From contig NC_081415.1 in assembly GCF_030272615.1 (NCBI RefSeq), positions 602,847,644 through 602,911,643 on the forward strand: a stretch of 64,000 bases of DNA. The letters are read 5' to 3'. The stretch comes from Cryptomeria japonica (Eukaryota; Streptophyta; Pinopsida; Cupressales; Cupressaceae). The first letter of the stretch is position 1. Each line of letters opens with the position of its first letter. The notes beneath the pieces were generated by a model, which was not told where the DNA came from, ran no database searches, and saw only the letters and a list, made by a program, of their open reading frames with translations. The position numbers were made by a program, and so were the translations under genes. Positions 22,865 to 33,795 of the stretch are shown here, piece by piece.

Positions 22865-23179
22865 CTTATTCTCAACTTCTCCTCAACTCATTTGGAATGG
22901 TGTAATATTTGAAGCACTCTTTCGCCTCAAGATAAGCAGGTGGAGGCCATGTCATCTGCAAGAGCTTGATCACATTACTATTGCTCGTGGCTTATGCTAC
23001 TTTTCATGTTTAGTAGTTGTTTTTTCAGTTTTAAGGATATACTTATTTAACTCTCTTGGAGAGTTAATCTTTTTACTCTGGTTTAATTATAAAAAAACTA
23101 TCATATCCTAGTAGCTATATATACTTGATTAAAAGCCTTGTAAAAGGTCAGAGAATTTTTGGCTTAAGATAAAACAAAA
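22865..23179. other. short non-coding stretch before C
   Basis: AT-rich, with an ACTCTCTTGGAGAGTT inverted repeat near 23052. No coding is seen. It ends AAGATAAAACAAAA at the LTR of C. Confidence 0.4.
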
Positions 23180-24302
23180 TGTTGGTATCATGGATTTGTT
23201 GCATTAGTTTTGTCATTGATGTCAACACTTATCCTTCTAGAGATCTACATTTTTTATTTGGCACTATGGTTATATTGGTTTACTGTTGAATTGATGCATT
23301 GTGTTCACCGGAAAGGTCAGTGACTTATGCATAGTCACTGGTATATGCTCACCGACAGGTTATATGGTTCACTGGCACTGATGATGACTTGTTATCATCT
23401 GGATATCACTTGATTATGTTGAAGACATGGTTTGAAAATTTTGTTTTGGTTTTTTGGTTATTGGTCTAATCAGGTTGACATATTTGCTATTACTAGCAGA
23501 TTGGTCTAGGTTATGGACCGATATGCGTTATCTATTCCAGATCAGCATGACACATTATGGAGATGATTTATTGATTGGATATTGTTGTAAATGTATTGAG
23601 CTGACATGTTGTATCAGATCAAGACTTATTTGTAATTGATTTAATTTTAATATTCTTAGTGAGTTGACCTACACATTAAGTCTTAGGTTTTGTATATATG
23701 TAAGATCTCATTTATGAGATAGATATAGGATAAGGTTATCATATGGTATTGTAGCATGGTATGTGCAAATATTGAAGACCATATGAGCAGACCATACATA
23801 AGGTTCAAGGAAGGTTTGAAGGTGTTTATTAGATCTTAACCAGTATTGAATCCAGCATTGGAGATGCTATTTTGAGCAGTACATTATTATAGGATTTAAC
23901 CATCCTACTGTAGTCATTGCGACTCCCATTGGAGCAGTGTGCTCTAGGCGGTTAGCCTTTCTGCATGTGTAGACCCCATTTGTATACACATACTATATGT
24001 AGTAGTATCATTTGATTCTGGGTAAGGTTTCCCATCGTAGCTTTTCCCCTTATAGGGTTTCCATGTCAAAATCTCTATGTTATGTGTTGTGGATGTTGTT
24101 TCTCTTTCTGTTTCATGCATTAAGTTTCACGGGTATTAATATTAACTCCTAATCTGTTAACCGACATTAAGTTTGGTTTACTGGTATTAAGTATTAAGTT
24201 TGATTAAGTTATAATTGGGTTTAAATTCAGAAATTCATTGACAACTGATTCACACACCCCCCCCCCCTGCCGCACTCTTAGTTTCCCTTCTCATTCCTAA
24301 CA
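23180..24302 (+). repeat. 5' LTR of C (long form)
   Basis: 1,123 bp from TGTTGGTATCATGG to CATTCCTAACA. It includes about 230 bp (roughly 23194-23425) absent from the right copy, and a C-run near 24256. Confidence 0.93.
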
Positions 24303-24304
24303 AT

Positions 24305-24316
24305 TGGTATCAAAGC
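24305..24316 (+). promoter_or_regulatory. primer-binding site of C (initiator Met tRNA type)
   Basis: TGGTATCAAAGC, two bases after the LTR terminal CA. Confidence 0.9.
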
Positions 24317-24359
24317 TAAGTCCTCTTTTTGCAGAAGCCTAACAGCTTGAGGAGATCCT

Positions 24360-25800
24360 ATGGCAACAAAAAATTTCAGGAAGGACAATCCTAAACTTGA
24401 TGGAACTAACTATGGTGTATGGAAGATAAGAATGGAGACACATCTGAATTGCATTGGAAGAGACGTATGGGAAGTTACAAAGAATGGCTATGTTGGTCCT
24501 ACTCTAAATCAACCTAATCCACCAACATTGGGCAAGGATCAGGAGAATGATTGCAAAGCAAGAGAAGCACTTTTCAGCGCATTATCAGATCATAAAATCA
24601 TGGGATTATCAGACCGATCTACTGCTAAAGCTATTTGGGATAAATTGGAGACATTGAATGAAGGAGATACCATTGTCAAAATTGCAAAAATAGAATGTTA
24701 TCCGGTCAGGTATGAAAATTTGAAAATGGAAGAAGATGAAAGAATTTATGCTTTTATAAAAAGAGTTAATGAAATTGTATTTGGAATACAATGTTGTGGA
24801 GGATCCTTAAGTGAAGATGAAATTGTTTCTAAAGTTTTAAGCGCTTTGCCACCGACATACAAAATGAAAGTAAGTGCTATTAATGAGTTGAGAACAATGC
24901 CTAATACATCAGTGTCTAGAGATACCTTGGTTGGAAAACTTTCAACATTTGAGCTTGAGGAATTTGGTCTTTTTGCTATAGTTAAGAAATATTTAGCCTT
25001 CATAGCATCATCATCTGCAACATCATCATCATCATCATCATCTGACAAATCTGATTGTAAAGCACTATATGCAAAAGAACTTGAAGATATCGAGAGGGAA
25101 AATGAAGAACTGGAAGAACTTGAAGCACTATTTGCAAGGAAAATGCCTAAAGGTCCAGTTGGAAGTATTTATGAAGGTAAAGCATCATTTAAATATTTTA
25201 ATTGCAATAAAGTTGGTCATATAGCATCTAGATGTCCTGATAGACATGCAATATTGAGGGAGGAAGCTAAAAGAACATATAAGCCTAACCCTAAATATCA
25301 GAGATATAGATTTAAGAAGAATAGAGATAAATCATGTTACTATGCTAATGAAGGGGTTACAGATGACTCTGAAGAAGAATCGACAGACAATGGATGGGAA
25401 TTTGTTGCAATAAAAGAAGATCAACCGAGACCTATTGTTCCATTGGTAGAGCAGGCCCTGGCAACTAAAATTGAGGAAAAAGATAAATGGGTCATTGATA
25501 GTGGATGTTCACATCATATGACTAGTGATAAAAGTAAATTATTATCTTTTTAGGAATATAATGGAGGTCTAGTAAGATTTGGCGATGATAAAACTTGTTT
25601 AATCAAAGGAAAAGGCACTATATCTTTGGATGGTAAGCACAATACTGACAATGTTTATTATGTTGAAGGTTTGAAGAAAAATCTTTTGAGTGTTGGTCAA
25701 TTAGTTTAAAAGAGATTTCAGTTACAATTCAAGAATGGAAAATACAAAATCATGAACAGAATTGGATTGGAGATTGCAATTATTAATCAGACTAAAGGTA
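24360..25800 (+). pseudogene. copia gag and protease (C)
   Basis: ATG at 24360, 44 bp after the primer site, opens 397 codons. The gag N-terminus has LDGTNYGVWKIRMETHL, then the AIWDKLETL block and a retro-gag core to about residue 185. A Ser run (about residues 216-229) is encoded by CAT/TCA repeats. The zinc knuckle reads YFNCNKVGHIASRC, so its first Cys is Tyr. The protease block WVIDSGCSHHMTSD has an intact DSG at residues 380-382. A TAG at 25551 ends the open piece, and more protease sequence (VRFGDDK, GKGTISLDG) continues to about 25690 with another stop. In life this would be one gag-pol polyprotein. Confidence 0.9.
25019..25042 (+). repeat. CAT trinucleotide run in gag of C
   Basis: About eight CAT/TCA units in the coding sequence, read as a Ser run. 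Confidence 0.8.
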
Positions 25801-26676
25801 ATATCTTTCATTTTGAATAATAGTGATAAGACATGCTTGATTGCACATATTAATGAAATTTTGTAATGGCATAAGAGACTCTGTCATGTGAATTTTGATT
25901 GCATTGTAAAGATCGATTCAACTAAGGCAGTAAGGGATTTACCTGAGATTGTGAAACCTCATAATCCGGTATGTAAGGAATGTGAAATGGGAAAGCAAGT
26001 TAGAACAACCTTTAAGAGTATTTCTGAGAAATCCAATAATGTTCTTGATTTAATTTCTACTAATTTGTGTGGTCCGGAAAGAACAAGAAGTCTATAGGGA
26101 GATAGATATTTTATGCTAATTATTGATGATTATTCTAGAATTTGCTGGGTTACTTTTCTTGGGGAGAAATCAGAAGCTTTTGGAAAATTCAAGTTATACA
26201 AGGAAATGGTAGAGAGTGAAACTGGTAAGAAAATCAAATGTTTGAGATCTGATCAAGGAGGAGAATTTACATCTAAGTATTTTAATACATTCTGTGAAGT
26301 GAATGGAATCAAAAGACAACTATCAGCACCTCGAACACCTCAGCAGAATGGAATTGTGGAAAAGAAGAACATAACTTTTCTGGAAGAATCTAGAAGCATG
26401 ATATTGAAAGAAAATCTACCTCATGTTTACTGGAGAGAAGCAGTGAATACAACGATTTACACTTTCATTAGAGTTCACATAAAAGGTGAAACCGGTAAGA
26501 CCCCTTATGAACTATGGTTTGGTAATACTCCTACTCTTAAATACTTTAGAATATTTGGAAGAAAATGATATATTAGGAGAGATGTGTATGTTGGTAAATT
26601 TGATCCTAGAAGTGATTAAGGAATATTTCTTGGTTATTCATCTAAGAGAAAGACATATAGATGTTTTAATAAAAGA
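25801..26676 (+). pseudogene. copia integrase (C)
   Basis: The zinc module is present (HKRLCHVNFDC, then CKECEMGK). In the core the first catalytic Asp is Asn (LISTNLCGP, where A has HTDLCGP), the second is kept (RSDQGGEF), and the Glu is kept (IVEKKN). A TAG follows RTRSL at 26095. The open piece 26113-26568 ends at TGA after FRIFGRK, and GYSSKRKTYRCFN follows in frame. The loss of the first Asp alone should abolish strand transfer. Confidence 0.9.
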
Positions 26677-27950
26677 TTGCAGAAGATCATTGAAAGTGCT
26701 AATGTGAAGATAGATGAACATTTTAGAGGAAATTCAAGATCTGTAGATTTTGAAGCGATGGTTGAGATGATCATAAATGAACCAATACAGAGTGCACCAG
26801 TACAAAATGTAGATCCAATCACAACAGCATCATCAGAGAATTCCACAGTGACTGAAGAACAACAACATGTGAATAAACCCAGGTATGTAAGACTAAATCA
26901 CTCAGAAAATCAAATAATTGGGAATAAGTATCAAGGTGTTATGACAAGAGGAAGAATGGAAAATGAAGAGGTATGCTTAATTTATCAAATTGAACCAACA
27001 TCTATTATTGAAGCATGTCAAGATGAACATTGGATTAAAGCAATGGAAGATGAATTAGAACAAATTGAAAAGAGCAATACATGGACATTAGTTCCCCAAC
27101 CTAAAGACAAAAATGTAATTGGAACTAAATGGTTATTTAGAAATAAACTTAATGAAGATGGTGAGGTAATCAGTAGAAAAGAAATATTAGTTTGTAAAGG
27201 TTACTCACAAAAGGATGGAATTGATTATAATGAAACCTTTGCACCGATAGCTAGAATTGAGGTAGTTAGATTATTTCTTGCATTTGCAGCTCATAAGAAA
27301 AATAAAGTATATCAGATGGATGTAAAATGTGCATTTCTGAATGGTGATCTTGAAGAGGAGGTTTACATTGAACAAACTGAGGGATTTTCATTGACAAATG
27401 ATAAATATATGGTTTGTAGATTAAGGAAAGCTTTGTATGGATTGAAGCAAGCTTCTAGAGCTTGGTATGCTAGATTGGACAAATATATTTTGAAGCTTGG
27501 TTACACTAAAGGTAATACTAACAACAACTTATATTTCAAAGTGACTAATGATGACATCTTGGTTATTGAAGTTTTTGTTGATGATATCATTTTTGGAGGA
27601 GAAGATGGATTGTGTAAGGACTTTGCTAACAAGATGTAGGAAGAATTTGAAATGTCTATGATTGGGGAGATAAAATTCTTTTTTGGATTGCACATTTCAC
27701 AAACTGATAAAGGTATATTCGTATGTCAAACAAAATGCTTAAAGGAACTATAGAAGAAATTTGGTATTGAAAACTCTAAACCGATAAGTACTCCTATGAC
27801 TACAACTGATAAATTAACATTGAAGGATGATTCGGCTCTTGTTAATCCGACAAGATGAAAATCTATGATTGGAGGTTTACTGTATTTGACACAAACAAGA
27901 CCTGATATAATGAATGTAGTATGTATTGTTTTAAGATTTTAGAGTAATCC
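26677..27950 (+). pseudogene. copia reverse transcriptase (C)
   Basis: A 320-codon open piece (26677-27639) covers the end of integrase, a linker and most of the reverse transcriptase: NVIGTKWLFRNKLNEDG, LVCKGYSQKDG, YQMDVKCAFLNGDLEEEVYI, ALYGLKQASRAWY and FVDDIIFGG with the catalytic Asp pair intact. A TAG after NKM breaks the frame. IGEIKFFFGLHI, KPISTPMTTTDKL and TRPDIMNVV follow, with two more stops. The core polymerase motifs are complete. Confidence 0.92.
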
Positions 27951-28527
27951 TAAAGAAAATCATGAATTAGTAGTAAAAAGGATTTTTCGATACCTACAAG
28001 GCACAACAAATCTTGGTTTATGGTACCCTAAAGATGAAAATTTTGATTTATGTGCATACATTGATGCAAATTGGGTAGAAGATATAGATGATAGAAAGAT
28101 TACCACAAGTGGAGCATTCTTTCTTGGTAGAAAATTGATTTCATGGATAAGCAAGAAGCAGAGTTGTACATCACTATCAACAACAAAATCAAAATATGTT
28201 GTAGCAGCAACTAATTGTACTCAAGTATTATGGATTAAGCAAATGTTGAAGGACATAAAGGTAAAATGCAAAGAACCTATAATCATTTATTGTGATAATT
28301 CAACAACAATTGATATATCAAAGAATCTGGTATTTCACTCTAAGACTAAGCATGTTTCTATCAAATATAACTTTCTGAAAGAGAATGTAGAAGCAAAAGA
28401 AGTAAGATTGGTTTATGTGAATACTAAAGAGCAGATTGCAGATATCTTTACAAAGCCTTTGCCTAAGGAAACCTTTGAATATCTTAGGGAGAATCTTGGC
28501 ATAATGCCATCACCAATAGAGACTTAG
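27951..28527 (+). pseudogene. copia RNase H (C)
   Basis: One frame runs from about 27955 to the TAG at 28525 with the whole RNase H: RIFRYLQGTTNLGLWYPKD, CAYIDANWVEDIDDRK with the first catalytic Asp kept, FFLGRKLISWISKKQ, STTKSKYVVAAT (the position usually Glu reads Lys), IIYCDNSTTIDISKN, then TKHVSIKYNFLKE and QIADIFTKPLPKETF. The Lys change should impair catalysis. The annotated end is the natural end of pol. Confidence 0.88.
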
Positions 28528-28857
28528 ATGATTGAAGATTGGCATCAAACGGGCAGAAACTAACAGAGAAATATTTTTTCGGCTTTGATGGAGGAGAGCT
28601 ACTTCTCAGAGGAAGTAGTTGGTTGTATGTTCTGGTATTTCTTCTTAACTGCTTTTGCATTTGATGTCAAAGGGAGAGAGAGATCTATGGAAAAAGATTC
28701 TTTTTGAAATATTAGTCATTGATGGAGAGATATATAGTCTTTGTATTTTGATTTTGATTTCTGGTATTGATCAATTCTAGAGATTGTTGGTTTTTGGTTT
28801 TTTGGCATTCTGTTTTGGCACTTAGCTATTTTTCCATCTAGTGTTGCCATTAATTCC
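28528..28857. other. 3' untranslated region of C
   Basis: About 330 bp between the pol stop and the polypurine tract, with no coding. It includes an early purine-rich AAAGGGAGAGAGA at 28669-28681, resembling a second polypurine tract. Confidence 0.6.
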
Positions 28858-28869
28858 AAAGGGGGAGAT
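28858..28869 (+). promoter_or_regulatory. polypurine tract of C
   Basis: AAAGGGGGAGAT immediately before TGTTGG of the 3' LTR; identical to that of A. Confidence 0.92.
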
Positions 28870-29761
28870 TGTTGGTATTATGGAGATCACTTGATTGTGT
28901 CAAAGAGATATTTTGGATACTTGGTTTTGGTGTTTTGGTTATTGGTCTAATCGGGTTGACATATTTGCTGTTACTGACAGATTGGTCTATGTTATGGACC
29001 GGTAAGCGTGATCTATTCGAGATCAGAATGACATGTTATGGAGATGATAGATTGATTGGATATTGTTGTAAATGTATTGAGCCGACATGTTGTATCACAT
29101 CAAGACTTATTTTTAGTTGATTTAATTTTAATATTCTTCGTGAGCCGACCTACACATTTGGTCTTAGCTTTTGTATATATGTAAGATCTCATTTATGAGA
29201 TAGATATAGGATAAGGTTATGGTATGGTATTGTATCATGGTATGTGCGAATATTGAAGATAATATGAGAAGACCATAGAGAAGGTTCAAGGAAGGTTTGA
29301 AGGTGTTTATCAAAGCTTAACCAGTACTGAATCCAGCATTGGAGATGCTATTTCGAGAAGTAAATTATTCTAATATTTAACCATCCTACTGTAGTCATTG
29401 CAACTCCCATCTGAGAAGTGTGCTCTTGGTGTTTGGCCTTTCTACATGTGCAAACCCCATTTGTATACACATTCTATCTGCAGTAGTATCATCTGATTGT
29501 GGGTAAGGTTTCCCACCATGGTTTTTCCCCTTATAGGGTTTCCACATCAAAATATCTATGTTATGTGTTGTGGATGTTGTTTCTCTTTCTTTTTCATGCA
29601 ATAAGTTTCACTAGTATTGATATTAACTGCTAATCCATTAACCGACATTAAGTTTGGTTTACTGGTATTAAGTATTAAGATTGATTAGGTTATAATTGGG
29701 TTGAAATTCATTGACAATTGATTCACCCCCCCGCTCTCAGTTGCCCTTCTAGTTCCTAACA
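28870..29761 (+). repeat. 3' LTR of C (short form)
   Basis: 892 bp, TGTTGGTATTATGG to AGTTCCTAACA. After the first 14 bases it jumps to the GATCACTTGATTGTG segment that in the left copy lies about 230 bp further in; the rest aligns closely. Confidence 0.93.
29518..29545 (+). promoter_or_regulatory. LTR hairpin block (C, right)
   Basis: GGTTTTTCCCC, TTATA, GGGTTTCCAC: same arrangement as in A and D. The left LTR copy at about 24039-24064 is more mutated. Confidence 0.45.
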
Positions 29762-31764
29762 TAGAAAGCTTTATATTTTTGCAATACTATGTACTCTTAA
29801 AGAAAGACAATTTGATCTGTGAATGAAATTGCAGCATTTTCCGTCTTATAAATCTATGTGTTTATGAATTGAAGTGTGAATCTCTGTGAGGATTTGATTC
29901 AATTGCGGAATTTGTTATCTTCCTAATACAACATATATGAGTGTGCAAAAGGAAAACTTTTGAAATGTTTGTCCTGCCGATTAGAAGAAATATGTGCTTG
30001 AAAATATTGTAGTGTTCATTTTGTGTTGACATATGAATTCTTCAATGCCTTTAATACTTTTTGTTAAAAAGTGTGCATGTAAATTGTTGTTACTTAAGCT
30101 TATTGAAAATCATTCTTGGGAAGGTGTACATGTATACAGAGATTACCTATTTAAATAGTTATCCAATTGTTGGTGTGTTTTTATCTTTTGTTTATGGGCA
30201 TGCAGAAGGAAAATAATTAGAATGTGTAAATTCAAAGTCTATTAACCAACATTAAGTAATCAAATATGAAATAATTAATCCAAATTAGACAATCCACAAG
30301 ATCTATTTTAGAGCTAAAAATTAGTGTTTTTCTGAATTTAACCTCTAAATTCTTTAAATTAAACTAGACATAAAACTTGTAAATATAAATTTGAAATTGT
30401 AAATGCATAAACACTCAAATCTAAAACATAAATAAAAAATAAGGGTTTAAAGAGTTCGATTCACCAAAATGTAATGGTGAAAAATTAGGGTTTCACCCCA
30501 TGATGATGTAGCCTCAAATCAGTAAGAATACCTAGGGTTGATAATTCTTATTAGATTCATTGGATCTAATTTGATTCTCTCTTTTAAGTTGAATTGTGAA
30601 AATAATGAAATTAGGGTAAACATGTTGAAATTGAAGTAAAAATGCATAAATAATGAGCTATAATCATCGGATCAAGCCATGAACCTCGATTTGAGTAATG
30701 TAAGAGTGTTTGAATCTATCGCAAAAGGAGCTCCTGAAATGTTAGGACTAGAATGGCCATCGCTCTGGTTCTCCACACTTTTCTCCATCCAAATAGGAAC
30801 CTATTCATCTCTATGAATAAAGCCAATCCTAAGACTCACAACTTAACACTTGTTTCCTACACTGGGTAGAAGGGGGAAAATGTTGGGAATAGGGGTTTGC
30901 TTAAGTCAAACCCCAATTTAGGAATTAACCTTGAATGAAATATTGTAAATACTAACAAATAATTGAAAGGTATATCTCAAACATGCAATTATTGATGATG
31001 ATGCTTTGATTTTTAAATATAATCACATATGTTGTATGAAATGGCATCAACATGACAAAACCTTAATCACATAGACATACTTGCATATGGATGATGCATT
31101 TTTTCTCCACAATGGTTGAATGAAGAATATATAGCTTTGAATATCTCTAAAAATGTTTGATAATGAAGACTTGAATGCTCTAGATCGAATACTTATGATG
31201 CTTGGAATTGTAGAATTTATTAGATGAAAATGAGTTGAAAAGGATGATTTATATATGGATTTCATAATTGAAATCACATTTAGATTGAATTAAAAAAATT
31301 ATATTTTCACACGAAGCTAAATTTGAATAAGATAAGACCACACAATCATCCTCCCTAAATTCAGGGGAAAAAGTCTGAGACAAGAATGTCAAACGCTCTA
31401 ATCTTGATAATTTTTTTCTTAATTTCTAAGGATGCAAGCTATCATAGTTCTAATGCTAAATATCTCATGGGCTCAAACTGAGATGTATAGATATGAAAAA
31501 TATGCTTTGATATTTGAAATGAGGGTAGGATTGAGGATAAATCAGGATAAAATAATAAGGGCACACGTAGAATTAAGGTCCCAAATAAGAGTGGGATGAT
31601 GTAATAAAGTGGAATAAGGCCCATAGTATTGAAATAAATATTAATTAATTACAACAAAGGCCCTATAATGCATAGATGAAAGGGAAATACTAAACTAGGT
31701 GGTAGGAGAGTGTGAAATTTGACACACTAATAAAGGGACTATAATTTACGATGCTACATATAGA
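29762..31764. other. unclassified AT-rich DNA between C and D
   Basis: Two kilobases with no recognisable coding. A GAAGGGGGAAAATGTTGGGA string near 30868-30887 looks like a polypurine tract and LTR start, but no pol precedes it and no partner LTR is visible. A 76-codon minus-strand frame (31277-31047) has no motif. Confidence 0.45.
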
Positions 31765-32659
31765 AAAGAATCACACATGGGAAATGGTACCTAGACTGAT
31801 GGACAAGAATGTGATAGGAACCAAGAGGGTGTTCTGAAAAAATATGAATAGAGAAGGAAAGGTCACTAGAAACAAGGAAAGAATGGTCTGTAAAGGTTAT
31901 TCACAAATTGATGGCATAGATTTTGAGGAGACATTTTATTTAGTAGCAAGGATGAAGGCCATAAGGATGTTTCTTGCATTTTTTCCTCACAAGAACTCTT
32001 GGGTATATCAAATGGATGTCAAGTCATTTTTCTTGAATGGATAACTTGAGGAAGAAGTGTACATGAACAATTGGATGGGTTCAAACCATCAAATGATCCA
32101 AATATAGTTTGTAGATTGAAGAAGGAATTGTATGGACTCTCGAGCAAGTTCCTAGAGTTTGATATGTGAGATTGGATAAGTATTTTTGTAGAAAAACTTC
32201 AAAAGGGTACTACAAACAATAATATTTACTTTAAAATTGGAGGTGACAAACTATTGATTATTGTTATGTATGTTGATGATATTATATTTAAAGGAAATGA
32301 TAATGTATGTAGAAGGTTTGCAGAAGAAATGTAAAAAATAATTTGAGATGTCTACAATAGATGAATTGTCATTTTTTATTGGTCTACAAGTTACTCATCC
32401 AAAAAAAGGGATTTTTACTTCTTGGACCAAGTAAATCAACGAGATATTGAAGAAGTTTTGGATGGATAATTCTAAACCTATTGCCACCCCCAAATGAACC
32501 TCCAAATGAACCTCTAAATGTTGATAAAAAATGTATAGATCTATAATTGAAGGATTGTTGTATTTGACTACTTCAAGATCACATATTATATAGGTTATTT
32601 TTTTGGATGCTAGATATTAGGCTAGTCCTCAATAATCACATGATCAAGTAGTGAAGAGG
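31765..32659 (+). pseudogene. copia reverse transcriptase fragment (D)
   Basis: The fragment begins at TWEMVPRLMDKNVIGTK and shows RMVCKGYSQIDGIDFEETF, YQMDVKSFFLNG, LEEEVYM and MYVDDIIFKGND, so both catalytic Asp residues are still coded. INELSFFIGLQ-like and SKPIATP segments follow in other frames. At least five stops and several frame changes are present; the longest open piece is 31844-32041. It ends exactly at the insertion point of E. Confidence 0.88.
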
Positions 32660-32664
32660 ATACT
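32660..32664. repeat. target-site duplication ATACT, left copy (E)
   Basis: Matches 51105-51109. Pol of D reads on from one copy to the other. Confidence 0.9.
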
Positions 32665-33556
32665 AGAAACAGTCAAGGAAGGGAGATTCAATGAAGGTCA
32701 ACCCAACCTTGCAACTTAACACATAAACCATGCAAAACATATAGGTAACTGGTAACAAGGTGCCCGAAACAACAAAAAGAACAATCAATAACAACACATA
32801 ATGCATAACCAGTAAAAAATGTGAATGAATCTTATTACAAACTGAAGGATTACACATACCACATGCTAGATCGCAGTCCAAGATACAAATAATGCTCACA
32901 ACACATACCACATGCTAGATCATCCTTATATCAAATCAACTTCTAGGACAGTCTGTCGATTCAGCCCTAATTCGGACCTCAACCTTCCGAATTCAGTCCA
33001 ACCAAATCATAATCCTTCTGAATCTACATCTTTGCTTGATCTCATAACTCTTTCTTCTATCTTCTGACTTCTATCCTCAAATGATTCACAAGCTTCCATT
33101 TATACCACCCACAAATAATTACAACTCAATCAAGTCGGCCCAAAGACCAACCGACTCATGAAATGTGCAACGGTAACATGTCGACTCAAATCACTAAGAA
33201 AAATCTCCAAATCATAAAATGATGTGCAGACCTCCCAAATACTGGCCAAGGCCCAAAGAAACACCTCTAACGATCCACAAGTCATGGATATCAACCGGAA
33301 CCCGAAATCATCTTCGCTCAACACACTGCCATACTAATCAGTAAGAACATATTGGTTGCGACAATACCGGAATCCACATCTCATCAAAAACAAAGCCAAA
33401 TTCTATGAAACTCGAACATGGTAAAGACCACAAACACAAGGGGATAAAACCAAAACCACAATGCTAAACACTCACACATAAAGAAATGTCACAATCTCAA
33501 GCAATGTAACTGAAAATTGCTCAACCGGTAAGAACTAGACTAGTGCTCTTGCATCA
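32665..33556 (-). repeat. 3' LTR of E
   Basis: 892 bp. It ends CTTGCATCA on the plus strand, like its partner. Its first bases AGAAACAGTC replace TGACGCAGTC of the other copy, so the terminal dinucleotide is mutated. Confidence 0.9.
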
Positions 33557-33795
33557 GACTCTAGGGGTAAATTGAAAAGTGAGTCCCATCACTTGATCAG
33601 GTTCAGTGATCAGTCAGTAGGTACTTGCAACTACCTCGAGGGTTTGGTGCCCTGACTTCAGCTTCCCATTGCCTCTCAACGATGATCTACTGGTCCAAAT
33701 TGTGGCTTGCCTCAATCTACGATCTAGTCAAGTCTCCACCCACTAGATTCCTTAAGGTCAAGCTCTAGGATTGGTGGTCTACCTGCAAAGCTTGC
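33557..33795 (-). other. internal region of E, left part
   Basis: 239 bp with no coding motif. No clear polypurine tract abuts the LTR: the minus strand reads ACCCCTAGAGTC there. Confidence 0.7.
33791..33795. repeat. target-site duplication CTTGC, left copy (F)
   Basis: Matches 50083-50087. Confidence 0.92.

Larger units (their letters stand above)
23180..29761 (+). mobile_element. Ty1/copia LTR retrotransposon C, nearly complete
   Basis: A 6.6-kb element with LTRs at 23180-24302 and 28870-29761, a primer-binding site after the first and a polypurine tract before the second. Plus-strand coding runs gag, protease, integrase, reverse transcriptase, RNase H in long open pieces with few stops, making it the best-preserved coding copy in the window. 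The right LTR is about 230 bp shorter than the left. No target duplication is visible: CAAAA precedes and TAGAA follows. It sits just downstream of the ruined frame 19888-22864. Confidence 0.93.

Noticed and set aside
30868-30900. GGGGGAAAATGTTGGGA as a polypurine tract plus LTR start
   Set aside because: No pol upstream and no partner LTR or target duplication visible; kept only as a note.
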